A stretch of DNA of 40,052 bases from NCBI GenBank assembly GCA_031271805.1, contig JAISUX010000113.1, forward strand, positions 1-40,052. The letters are read 5' to 3'. The notes under the pieces are model-generated. The model saw only the letters and a program-made list of their open reading frames with translations, ran no database searches and was not told the origin of the DNA. Of the stretch, positions 33,155 through 40,052 are shown one piece after another. Source of the stretch: Tannerella sp. Lineage in GTDB: Bacteria; Bacteroidota; Bacteroidia; Bacteroidales; Tannerellaceae. Numbering within the stretch: position 1 is the stretch's first letter; each line of letters begins with the position of its first letter. The position numbers and the translations under genes were made by a program.

Positions 33155-33907
33155 TCAAAGTGTCCTGATATGAAATCCGCCGTCGATGTTTATCACTTCG
33201 CCGGTAGAGTATGGGAAAGCTCCGTCGGCAAGGGCGGAGACCGCTTTGGCGATGTCTTCGGGATAGCCCCAGCGAGCGATAGGAAAGAGGCCTTCGGCAA
33301 TGAGGCGGTCGTATTTTTCGCTCACGGCGGCCGTCATATCTGTCTTGATGACGCCGGGGCGAATTTCATAGACATAGACGCCGTGTGCCGCGAGCCGGTG
33401 GGCAAAGAGCTTGGTCATCATGCTTATCGACGCTTTTGATATGCAATATTCCGGTCGTTCGTATGAAGATGTGTATGCCGAAATCGACGAGATATTGATT
33501 ATTATTCCCTTGCCTTGCCTTATCATTTGCTTAGCGACGGATTGAGATACGAAAAACGTCCCTTTGACGTTTATGCCAAACACCCTGTCGATACTTTCTT
33601 CGGTCGTTTCGAGGATATCGACGCGCTTTTCCGGAGCGACGCCGGCGTTGTTGACCAACAAATCTATCTTGCCGTATTTCCCGATAACTTTCTCTACGCA
33701 TGACCTGCAATTATCCGCTTCGGAGATATTTCCGCGGATATAAAGCGTATCCGAACCTGTTTGCCGCAATGTTTCGAGACATTCGTTTACGTCTTTTTCG
33801 CTACGGGTGCCTAAGACAGCCACATCGAAGCCGTCGGCCGCTAATTGCTTGGCGACGCCATAGCCTATGCCCCTTGTTCCGCCTGTTACTAATGCTGTTC
33901 TTTTCAT
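33155..33907 (-). CDS. Short-chain dehydrogenase/reductase (FabG-like)
   Basis: This 250-residue classical SDR has the cofactor motif TGGTRGIG (8-15), NNAG (86-89), the active-site Ser near 141-143 in INISSIS, and the Y154-x3-K158 pair in YCISK. A DGGF tail near the C-terminus and PGVIKTDM after the active site are usual. It should oxidise an alcohol or reduce a ketone with NAD(P). The ATG at 33907 starts the Rossmann fold directly; an upstream in-frame Met at 34057 lies inside the neighbouring gene. Its start overlaps the flavin oxidoreductase stop by four bases (ATGA), which implies coupled translation and joint function. Confidence 0.92.
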   Translation of the reverse strand: MKRTALVTGGTRGIGYGVAKQLAADGFDVAVLGTRSEKDVNECLETLRQTGSDTLYIRGNISEADNCRSCVEKVIGKYGKIDLLVNNAGVAPEKRVDILETTEESIDRVFGINVKGTFFVSQSVAKQMIRQGKGIIINISSISAYTSSYERPEYCISKASISMMTKLFAHRLAAHGVYVYEIRPGVIKTDMTAAVSEKYDRLIAEGLFPIARWGYPEDIAKAVSALADGAFPYSTGEVINIDGGFHIRTL

Positions 33908-35226
33908 ATATGTGTTGCTATTTTGTTGCTCATCATTGTACGACCGGCAGTCGCTTCGCGCCAGAGGGGCAGGTATGTCGCCGTGTCGCGCACGACGCAG
34001 CCCGCCATACTCCCGAAGCGCATCAACTCGGTGCATTTCGTGCATGCCACGCAGCATTTTCTTCTTACCATACCGCCATTATAAAGGATGTCGTTGGCGA
34101 AATCCGGATATGCTAAGGATTGGCGACCGAATCCGGCTATGTCAATCCAGCCCTTCTCAATGCAACCGGCAGCGATATTGCCACCGAACTCGCGGAACCA
34201 GCTGAAGCCTGTTCCGATGACGGCGACAGACGGCGCGGCGGATTTCAGTTCCCGTATAATGTTCAGCATACGAGCGGCCGATTCTATCGGATGCTCCGGC
34301 GCTTTGTAAGGCCCGACATCGCAGGCTCTTCCGATATGCGGGTTGTAATAAGGGTTGCCGATAGTGAGATTGACTAATCCGACCCCCTTATCGGATAGGA
34401 TTTTCATCAGTCGTAGAGGCTCTTTCAAGTCCGGATTCCCGTCGGCGTCGCAGCCCCAACCGTAAGGATAAGGCAGGACATCGCAGGCATTGAGGCGTAA
34501 GGTGACGTCGATATTGACGGACGAGCGTATTTTTTCGATGATATTGAGCAGGAAGCGCGTCCTGTTCTCGAAAGAACCGCCGTATTTCCCATTGCGGTTA
34601 TGTGCGCCGAGCAGTTCGGAAATAAGATAGCGGTGGCAGGCCTTGACGTCAACCGCATCAAAACCCGCGTCTTTTGCCAACCTGGCGGCCTCGACATACC
34701 TGTCCTCCAACGCTTCGAGTTCATCGTCGGAAATAAGTCTGCGGCGGGGATTCGAGAGCGGGTCAAGATAGGGATTCTCATCTGTGGCGACGATGGCATA
34801 AGCGTCGGGAGAGGGTTTGGAATAGCGGCCGGAATGGGTAAGTTGCAAAACCGTGTAAGGACGGCCGGAAATGCTGTCGAGCAAGGATTTGAAAGACGGC
34901 AAGGTTTGGCCGTTGAGGTATAATTGACGCCCGTTGGCGCGTCCTTCTTCGACAACGGCGCAGGCTTCAAACCAGATGAGGCCTGCACCGCCCGCGGCAA
35001 GGCGTTTGTATCGCCTGAAAGTCAAATCGCCCGGTTCGCCGAGAACCGTCCCGTCGCATCCCTCCATCGGGTGTATGGCCAGGCGGTTCGACAGCGTAAC
35101 GTCGCCGATTTTGATACTTTGAGCCGGAACGCCGAGATTCTCCGAAACGGGCAATTCGACGTTCGCTTTTGCAATATCCTCGCGCAACGCATCAAGGCTT
35201 TTATATGAAAATCTTCTATGTTCCAT
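33904..35226 (-). CDS. Old-yellow-enzyme-type NADH:flavin oxidoreductase with cysteine cluster
   Basis: This 440-residue protein has the FMN-binding OYE barrel: IKIGDVTLSNRLAIHPMEGCDG, the VLQLTHSGRYSKP strand, the active-site AKDAGFDAVDVKACHRYLISELL region, where OYE enzymes usually have H-G-A-H and this one has K-A-C-H, and FIG-like GFGRQSLAYPDF near the end. A cysteine cluster C392-x2-C395-x2-C398-x11-C410 follows the barrel, similar to the 4Fe-4S site of 2,4-dienoyl-CoA reductase/BaiCD-type enzymes, but the FAD/NADPH domain of those is absent. Such enzymes reduce activated C=C bonds. It lies 5 bases after the MFS stop and overlaps the SDR. Substrate unknown. Confidence 0.87.
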   Translation of the reverse strand: MEHRRFSYKSLDALREDIAKANVELPVSENLGVPAQSIKIGDVTLSNRLAIHPMEGCDGTVLGEPGDLTFRRYKRLAAGGAGLIWFEACAVVEEGRANGRQLYLNGQTLPSFKSLLDSISGRPYTVLQLTHSGRYSKPSPDAYAIVATDENPYLDPLSNPRRRLISDDELEALEDRYVEAARLAKDAGFDAVDVKACHRYLISELLGAHNRNGKYGGSFENRTRFLLNIIEKIRSSVNIDVTLRLNACDVLPYPYGWGCDADGNPDLKEPLRLMKILSDKGVGLVNLTIGNPYYNPHIGRACDVGPYKAPEHPIESAARMLNIIRELKSAAPSVAVIGTGFSWFREFGGNIAAGCIEKGWIDIAGFGRQSLAYPDFANDILYNGGMVRRKCCVACTKCTELMRFGSMAGCVVRDTATYLPLWREATAGRTMMSNKIATHI

Positions 35227-35231
35227 ACTAT

Positions 35232-36452
35232 CTACATTGGTTTTTTGGGCAGAAATGAGATTATCACCGCACCTACTAAGGCGATACATATCAGCACAAT
35301 AAACGGAATAGTGTAACTCCCGCCGGTATTATCGTAAATGTATCCTACCAACATTGGGAATACAGCCTCGGCAACACCGTCGGCGACAAGGATAATTCCC
35401 ATCGTCCGGCCAAGCGTTCTCACGCCAAACAGGTCGCTTGCCATCAGCGGGATGATCATGTAGTCGCCTCCTAACCCGATGCCGAAAATCACAGCGAAAA
35501 TATAAATCTTCCCCGGGAAAGCCGGCATCAAAAGCAACGGAATAGCTGCCGCCACCAGCAAATAAATCAAAATCATGACATACTTGCGGCTGAACAAATC
35601 GGCCAACCAGCCCATCAACACGCGCCCTGCGAGGCTCGCAAGAAGCACTAACGAAATGATATGAGCGGCGCTCTCCTGCGTGAAATTCGCGTCGCGAAGA
35701 TAGAGTTTCAGGTGTTGGTTGACGCCTCCTACCGTTCCGATAGCGCACAGGCTGCCTATGCCGAGAAGGTAGAAATACGGGCTTTTAAGGATAGCCGAGA
35801 TGGATAGCGAGGGAGGGAGAGGCGCATCTTGCGTTTCGCGCTTGGCCGCAACCCCCTTTTCACGGATAAAATACGCCATGGGCAGCGACACAAGCACGAC
35901 CACGACGCCGAGCGACGTAAGCGCCGTATGCCATCCGTAGTTGCTTTCCAAGGCATTGGCGAGGATAGGCACAAGGGCGCCGCCTGTTCCGATGCCGAGA
36001 TAGGCTATCCCCATCGCCTTGCCGCGGTTCTTATTGAACCATTTGGAAATCAACACTTGACAAGGCAAGGGGCCGGCAAACACATATCCCAGCGCATTTA
36101 AGACATAAAAAAGATAGAACAACGGCAAGGATCCGGAATAACTCAAGCCGACAAGAGCAGTCCCGGCGATCAATGAGCCGAGTATCATTAGCTTGCGAGG
36201 CCCGTAACGATCAATGAGCCATCCGGCGATGAATCCGAAGAGCGGCGCGACGAGAAGTTTCCCGATAGCGTTACCCGATGTAACCGTCGTGCGCGACCAA
36301 CCGTACTCCGACGTCATGAAGTCGTAGAAAAACGGCAACCCGTACAACGCGAGGCCGACTATTGCGAAAAGCGAGAGGAAGGCAGTAGCCACAATATATC
36401 CTCCCGAACTTGCGCTTCGCGGCCGACCGATTCTATAGTTTGTATTTTCCAT
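35232..36452 (-). CDS. MFS transporter (12-helix; OFA/monocarboxylate-like)
   Basis: This 406-residue protein has about 12 membrane helices and the MFS loop motif GWLIDRYGPRKLMILG between helices 2 and 3 (about 80-95), and repeats it as GWLADLFSRKYVMIL in the second half. The opening segment with YGLPFFYDFMTSEYGWSRTTVTSG resembles OFA (oxalate/formate) and monocarboxylate carriers, which move organic acids. It is followed within 5 bases by the OYE-type enzyme and preceded by 12 bases from the DUF5107-like gene, so transporter and redox enzymes are surely co-transcribed. It is a different family from the DHA2 exporter at 3460-4833. An acid or steroid-like substrate is inference. Confidence 0.88.
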   Translation of the reverse strand: MENTNYRIGRPRSASSGGYIVATAFLSLFAIVGLALYGLPFFYDFMTSEYGWSRTTVTSGNAIGKLLVAPLFGFIAGWLIDRYGPRKLMILGSLIAGTALVGLSYSGSLPLFYLFYVLNALGYVFAGPLPCQVLISKWFNKNRGKAMGIAYLGIGTGGALVPILANALESNYGWHTALTSLGVVVVLVSLPMAYFIREKGVAAKRETQDAPLPPSLSISAILKSPYFYLLGIGSLCAIGTVGGVNQHLKLYLRDANFTQESAAHIISLVLLASLAGRVLMGWLADLFSRKYVMILIYLLVAAAIPLLLMPAFPGKIYIFAVIFGIGLGGDYMIIPLMASDLFGVRTLGRTMGIILVADGVAEAVFPMLVGYIYDNTGGSYTIPFIVLICIALVGAVIISFLPKKPM

Positions 36453-36464
36453 CAGAATAATTTG

Positions 36465-39400
36465 TTAAAGGGACGAAAAACGCTTTGCCCAGAGGTTGTT
36501 GGCATATTTTTTCAACGATTCGCCGAGCAGCGCCTTTGCCTCGGCGTCGTTGCCCAATCCGATATTTCCGAGGGCTTGCAGGAAATAGCCTTGTGATAAC
36601 GAGCGGTTTTCAATAGACGCTTCCTCGACGCCTATGCCTGTCCTCGCCGTACCCCTTTCTATAATGGATTTACCGCGGTCTATAAGGCTGTTAAACAGTT
36701 TGACCGCCTCATCCCGATTGCCGAGCGCTTCCTGCGATTTGGCTTGATAATAATCCAAATCAGGCCATTGGCGGGCGTTATTCGACGCGACGCTTTTCTT
36801 GTAGGCCTCGGCGGCTTTCTTCTTTTGACCCATTTGCGAATATGCCTGCCCGATGAAATAGTGCATCATAGCGTTTCGCTCGTCGTTGAGCGGTTTGCCG
36901 ACTTCGAGGTTTTCGGGATAAAGCATTGCCGCTTCGAGTTCTGAAATAGCTTCCTTATATTGCTTGTTGTCGATTAATTGCAGCGCTTTGAGTGTAAGGG
37001 CGTCAACGTAATGATAGTATATTTCGCGTCCGCCTTCCCAAGTGCGGAAATGATGCGTCTTGAGCAGGTCGATAGCCTTGTCGTATTGGCCGTCGAGATT
37101 ATATAATTTGACGAGTTTCTGCGGCGCCGTCACGTCTTGTTTTACAATATCCTCGTTCTTCTCCATTATTGCGAGGCACTCTTTGAAATCTCTTTGCGAG
37201 AGGTCGTAATAATTCTCTAATTCGGAGTACCAGAGAGGATGATTAGGATCAGTATCGAGGGCTTTTTTCAAATATTCAAGGGCTTTTCCGACATTTTTCT
37301 CGTGGTAGAAAGCGCCGAAAGCGAGGTTGCGGCCGACCATCGGGAAGTCGGGCTTGATTTGCAAAGCCTTTTCCCATGCCGCGATTGCCTCGGCCGGACG
37401 CTTGTCGTAGAGCAGGTTGCCGAGCAGATATTGGGCGGCGGCATCGTTAGGATTCCGCTCAATGGCATATTTTAGCGCCAACTGCGTCTCTTCGCGGAAA
37501 GGGAAGCAATAATCAAGCGATTGCCGCCCTGCCGCGGCAAGCATCTCCGAGGATTCGGCCGTCTGCCCGCTTAGACCGTAAAACCACGCCAGATAGTAGT
37601 AAACAAGCGGATTCTTAGGATTCCGTAGCGACGACAACAATTTCAGACCGTCGTCATAAAGCCCGGCACTGATATAAGTCATCGCAACGTCAAGATAGTT
37701 GTTGTCGGGATCTTGCATGTTTTTTTGCCATTTAGTCATCGAGCCGTCGCCTTCGAGGAGTTCTTTTTCGTAAATAGCGGAGAAATTTATCGGGTCTTTG
37801 ATTAATAGCCGGTCGATAAGCGCGACGGCTTCGTCATTGCGGTTTTGCTTGCGCAAAAGGGCGCTGTAGAGGACGGTTATCGCGCCGTCGTAATTGTTGG
37901 TCGAATAGGCGTTTTCGATACATTCGAGCGCTTTTGGATAGTTACCGCGGGCGCTTTCCATCAAGGCCAACTGATAATGCGCGGCCGAGAACCATTCGTA
38001 ATACCATGTAGATTGGAAAAAGTTACGGTAGGCATCCTCGCTCTTACCCTGTCCTTGCTGGGCAAGGGCGAGATAATAGAACAGTTCGCCTTCTTTGGGC
38101 TGGTAATATTCAACCCTCAACTTGTCGGCGGCTGTCTGCAGGTATTTTTCGGCCTCTTCGTAACGCCATTGTTTGACGCGGCGGATTCCGAGGGCGATAT
38201 TGACGCGGTAGTCGTCGGGCGATTTTGCCAGCGCCTCGAAATAGTAATCGTCGGGATTAACGCCCGGGCGCGAGAACTGCTCTACGAAACGGCCTGTGAG
38301 ATACAAATCTTCTACCGTCTCGATTTCTTTGGGTGATTTAGGCGATTTCTGCGTCTCGGGAAGCGCCGGCTCCTGAGGTTTGTAGGGCTTGTAGGATATA
38401 AGAATGTTGCCGTCGGCGTCTTTCAGTTCGGCGTACAGCTTATCTTCGTCGATGGCGGATTTACTCTTATAGGTCGCCGTGAATGGCGTCGCGGGGTCAA
38501 TATCTATTTTTTTCGTTGCTATAGTTTCGTCCCCGTATTTAAGCGTTGCCGTCGCTCCTTGGAACAGGCGGGTGGTGTTGAATCCGTAGAAGACCGTCTT
38601 CGCATCACGGGTTTGCAGCGTTACGGAGGCGTCGATATTGGCGTTCTTGACTATCTCAAGATCGCGTATAGGATACCAGAAATTGGTGGCTTCTTTGACC
38701 GAATGGGGCGAGAACCAGCTGTAGTCGGGCTGATTGTTCGAATATGTGCCGGTCATCAGTTCGACGTATGCCTTGCCGTCGTCCGTCAGTTTGCGCCGCG
38801 CGTTCTGTCCTTGCAAACCGGGGCCGAACTGCCACAGTTTCGACGTTTTGTTGTGATAAACATCGCCCACATGCACCGTCCCGGCTTTCTGCGCATAGTC
38901 ATATCCTCCGACAAAACCTTCTTTGCCTTGCCAGAAAAAGAACGAAACAGGGTCGGGATGATTTTTCCACCACGTCAGGTCAACGCCCGAAGTATAGTCG
39001 ATATTTTGATAAACCTCGTGCGAGACAGGCCAGTGCGTGAAGCTCGTGTTACTGTGGAAAACGCCTATTTCCTGGCTTGGCGGCCAGAAGGTGCGGAAAT
39101 CCTTGTTGGCAGTCACGGCGACGTTAGCCCAGAAGAGGAAATTCTTGACCGTGCTCTTATTATTGTTAAGATAGTAAGTTGTCTCAATATATGCGCGTCC
39201 GGGATGCAGGGTGATGCCGATGACGCCCCTCAATCCCTGGTCGCGCTCGGTCTCGCCGACCCATACAGTTGCGCTGCCGTCCGGATTCTGCACCGTCCTA
39301 TAGTCGGCAGGCATCAGCGTCGTTGTCCTGTGATGATGCGGGAAGCACCATTCGATTCCGCCCGAAATCCATGCCCCAAGAGATCCGATAAGGTCGGGCT

Positions 39401-39764
39401 TGATGGTGCTGTTGCGGTGGAACAGTTCGTGCCCGTTGGTCTTGTCGATAGCCGAAAACAGCTTGCCGCCGAACGAGGGGAGGATGGTCACTTTAAGGTA
39501 CTCATTTTCGAGGTAAACCATGTTGTAAGTTTCGGGAGTAAGTTTGTCGCCGAGGTTCGTCTGCGACGGATAGGGATAAATATGTCCCGCCGCGCCCTGC
39601 ACTCCGCGTCCGGTATAAAAGACCGGGCTGGTCTCGTCCGGCCCCATCTTGTATGTCGGGATAGTTTCCCGACCTTCGTAAACCTTGACCTGCGCTACGT
39701 TTTGTGCATGTAGGGTTAAAACCTGTGCACCGATGCACAGAATAAATAATTTTTTCATAGTCAT
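36465..39764 (-). CDS. Exported DUF5107-like protein with TPR repeats
   Basis: This 1099-residue protein starts with a signal peptide (MKKLFILCIGAQVLTLHAQ) after an optional MT; the ATG at 39758 is the alternative start. Residues about 60-330 resemble the DUF5107 beta-sandwich, related to aldose-mutarotase and galactosidase small-chain folds, with LGAWISGGIEWCFPHHH and aromatic-rich segments that could hold a sugar. A middle beta domain (about 330-470) and a Pro/Lys linker (PQEPALPETQKSPKSPKE) lead to a long array of TPR helices (about 490-1099; for example AEKYLQTAADKL, AIAAWEKALQIKPDFPMVGRNLA). It is the first gene of the long minus-strand run, behind the best promoter in the window. Family members lie near carbohydrate genes. 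The function is not established. Confidence 0.82.
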   Translation of the reverse strand: MTMKKLFILCIGAQVLTLHAQNVAQVKVYEGRETIPTYKMGPDETSPVFYTGRGVQGAAGHIYPYPSQTNLGDKLTPETYNMVYLENEYLKVTILPSFGGKLFSAIDKTNGHELFHRNSTIKPDLIGSLGAWISGGIEWCFPHHHRTTTLMPADYRTVQNPDGSATVWVGETERDQGLRGVIGITLHPGRAYIETTYYLNNNKSTVKNFLFWANVAVTANKDFRTFWPPSQEIGVFHSNTSFTHWPVSHEVYQNIDYTSGVDLTWWKNHPDPVSFFFWQGKEGFVGGYDYAQKAGTVHVGDVYHNKTSKLWQFGPGLQGQNARRKLTDDGKAYVELMTGTYSNNQPDYSWFSPHSVKEATNFWYPIRDLEIVKNANIDASVTLQTRDAKTVFYGFNTTRLFQGATATLKYGDETIATKKIDIDPATPFTATYKSKSAIDEDKLYAELKDADGNILISYKPYKPQEPALPETQKSPKSPKEIETVEDLYLTGRFVEQFSRPGVNPDDYYFEALAKSPDDYRVNIALGIRRVKQWRYEEAEKYLQTAADKLRVEYYQPKEGELFYYLALAQQGQGKSEDAYRNFFQSTWYYEWFSAAHYQLALMESARGNYPKALECIENAYSTNNYDGAITVLYSALLRKQNRNDEAVALIDRLLIKDPINFSAIYEKELLEGDGSMTKWQKNMQDPDNNYLDVAMTYISAGLYDDGLKLLSSLRNPKNPLVYYYLAWFYGLSGQTAESSEMLAAAGRQSLDYCFPFREETQLALKYAIERNPNDAAAQYLLGNLLYDKRPAEAIAAWEKALQIKPDFPMVGRNLAFGAFYHEKNVGKALEYLKKALDTDPNHPLWYSELENYYDLSQRDFKECLAIMEKNEDIVKQDVTAPQKLVKLYNLDGQYDKAIDLLKTHHFRTWEGGREIYYHYVDALTLKALQLIDNKQYKEAISELEAAMLYPENLEVGKPLNDERNAMMHYFIGQAYSQMGQKKKAAEAYKKSVASNNARQWPDLDYYQAKSQEALGNRDEAVKLFNSLIDRGKSIIERGTARTGIGVEEASIENRSLSQGYFLQALGNIGLGNDAEAKALLGESLKKYANNLWAKRFSSL

Positions 39765-39790
39765 TCAATTTATTATTAGTAAAATTTATG

Positions 39791-39821
39791 CAAAGATACG
39801 TATTTTGTTTTAAACGCCAAA
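39791..39821 (-). promoter_or_regulatory. Near-perfect Bacteroides-type promoter of the 21-kb minus-strand run
   Basis: On the minus strand TTTG (39821-39818), 19 bases, then TATCTTTG (39798-39791) match both consensus boxes exactly at the ideal spacing. It lies 26 bases upstream of the ATG at 39764. Four tandem repeats begin 32 bases further upstream. Confidence 0.75.
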
Positions 39822-39853
39822 TTTTTCCCCTTGAATTATACATTCCGGGGCAT

Positions 39854-39937
39854 CCCAAATTGATTTTGGGACTTCCCAAATTGATTTTGGGACATCCCAA
39901 ATTGAGTTTGGGGCTTCCCAAATTGTGTTTGGGACTG
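39854..39937. repeat. Four tandem 21-base repeats with palindromic cores
   Basis: Units start at 39854, 39875, 39896 and 39917. The first two share the core CCCAAATTGATTTTGGG; the last two differ by one to three bases. Each core is an imperfect palindrome (CCCAAA/TTTGGG). Being a multiple of three, the unit reads as a heptapeptide repeat on either strand, but no credible gene contains it. It lies between the promoter of the long minus-strand run and the possible mobile element at the right edge. Function unknown; similar 21-base repeats, as I recall, are scattered in Bacteroidales genomes. Confidence 0.9.
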
Positions 39938-39977
39938 TCTTACCCTGAAAAAAGTTGACTCTCCAAAGAGTTAATTT

Positions 39978-40052
39978 ATGTATTTACACACCAAAAAACA
40001 GAAGTTGTATTTTGACGAAGTTATCAAATTACATTTAGAGCGCGGCTGGGGC
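39978..40052 (+). CDS. N-terminus of a HTH-like protein, possibly a transposase (runs off right edge)
   Basis: Twenty-five codons from an ATG stay open to the edge and encode a basic start followed by a helix (KLYFDEVIKLHLERGWG) of the kind that opens the helix-turn-helix of several insertion-sequence transposases and Mor/HTH proteins. Upstream, TTGACTCTCC and AAAGAGTTAA (39958-39977) form an imperfect inverted repeat that could be an element end. Too little is visible to name a family. Confidence 0.4.
   Translation, partial: MYLHTKKQKLYFDEVIKLHLERGWG

Noticed and set aside
38559..39713. Long (384-codon) plus-strand open frame
   Set aside because: It is antisense to the DUF5107-like gene, with no recognisable domain or promoter.
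39502..39921. Minus-strand open frame with heptapeptide repeats (139 codons)
   Set aside because: It runs out of frame through the start of the DUF5107-like gene and takes its repeats from the 21-base tandem array; it also spans that gene's promoter.
39854..39937. Tandem 21-base repeats as a CRISPR array
   Set aside because: The units are contiguous with no unique spacers and no cas genes are present.

Overview
The window looks like a chromosomal segment of a member of the order Bacteroidales (phylum Bacteroidota). The evidence is two ECF-sigma/FecR/SusC modules with STN-domain TonB-dependent receptors, a SusD lipoprotein, several promoters of the Bacteroides type (TTTG, about 19-22 bases, TAnnTTTG), almost no Shine-Dalgarno sequences, and typical genes such as a DPP5-like S9 peptidase and ModF- and YicC-type proteins. 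Family or genus cannot be fixed from the sequence alone.

Layout. Bases 1-2553 (minus strand) hold the head of one sigma/FecR/SusC nutrient-uptake locus, whose receptor runs off the left edge. Bases 2633-8830 hold housekeeping genes: a secreted Gly/Pro-rich protein, a DHA2-type drug exporter, apt, nadD and yicC on the minus strand, then modF (plus) and maf (minus), which converge and overlap. Bases 8858-15920 (plus) form a tightly packed run: DPP5-like peptidase, a HTH regulator, an M20 dipeptidase, an MTA/SAH/adenosine deaminase-type amidohydrolase, purine nucleoside phosphorylase and a YbaK/ProX-type Ala-tRNA(Pro) deacylase. This suggests peptide and purine-nucleoside salvage. A paralogue of the HTH regulator follows at 16179-17147, behind three palindromic sites of the form TATCG-N5-CGATA. 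It converges on a small heat-shock protein gene, with a separate terminator for each strand. Bases 17743-18430 hold the hsp20 control region and a decayed PD-(D/E)XK nuclease pseudogene.

From 39764 down to 18431 every gene lies on the minus strand (14 genes, about 21 kb). In transcription order they are: a DUF5107-like/TPR secreted protein behind a near-perfect promoter, an MFS carrier, an old-yellow-enzyme-type flavin oxidoreductase, an SDR dehydrogenase, a fumarate-reductase-like flavoprotein, a GDPD-like phosphodiesterase, an ECF sigma factor, FecR, SusC, SusD, a two-domain protein (TIM-barrel glycosidase-like plus SUMF1/FGE-like), a RhaT-type sugar permease, a URO-D-family (MtaA/CmuA-like) methyltransferase and a ribokinase-family kinase. 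The second half reads as a polysaccharide- or glycoside-utilisation locus that takes a ligand from the cell surface to a phosphorylated sugar. The first half is a redox-plus-transport cassette whose gene types recall the bile-acid (bai) dehydroxylation toolkit, but whose substrate is unknown. A -7-like box before the phosphodiesterase gene may divide the run into two transcripts.

The right edge carries four 21-base tandem repeats, each with a palindromic core, and the first 25 codons of a plus-strand HTH-like, possibly transposase, gene. The most promising leads are the redox/SusCD super-cluster, the glycosidase-SUMF1 fusion, and the paired HTH regulators with their palindrome array.
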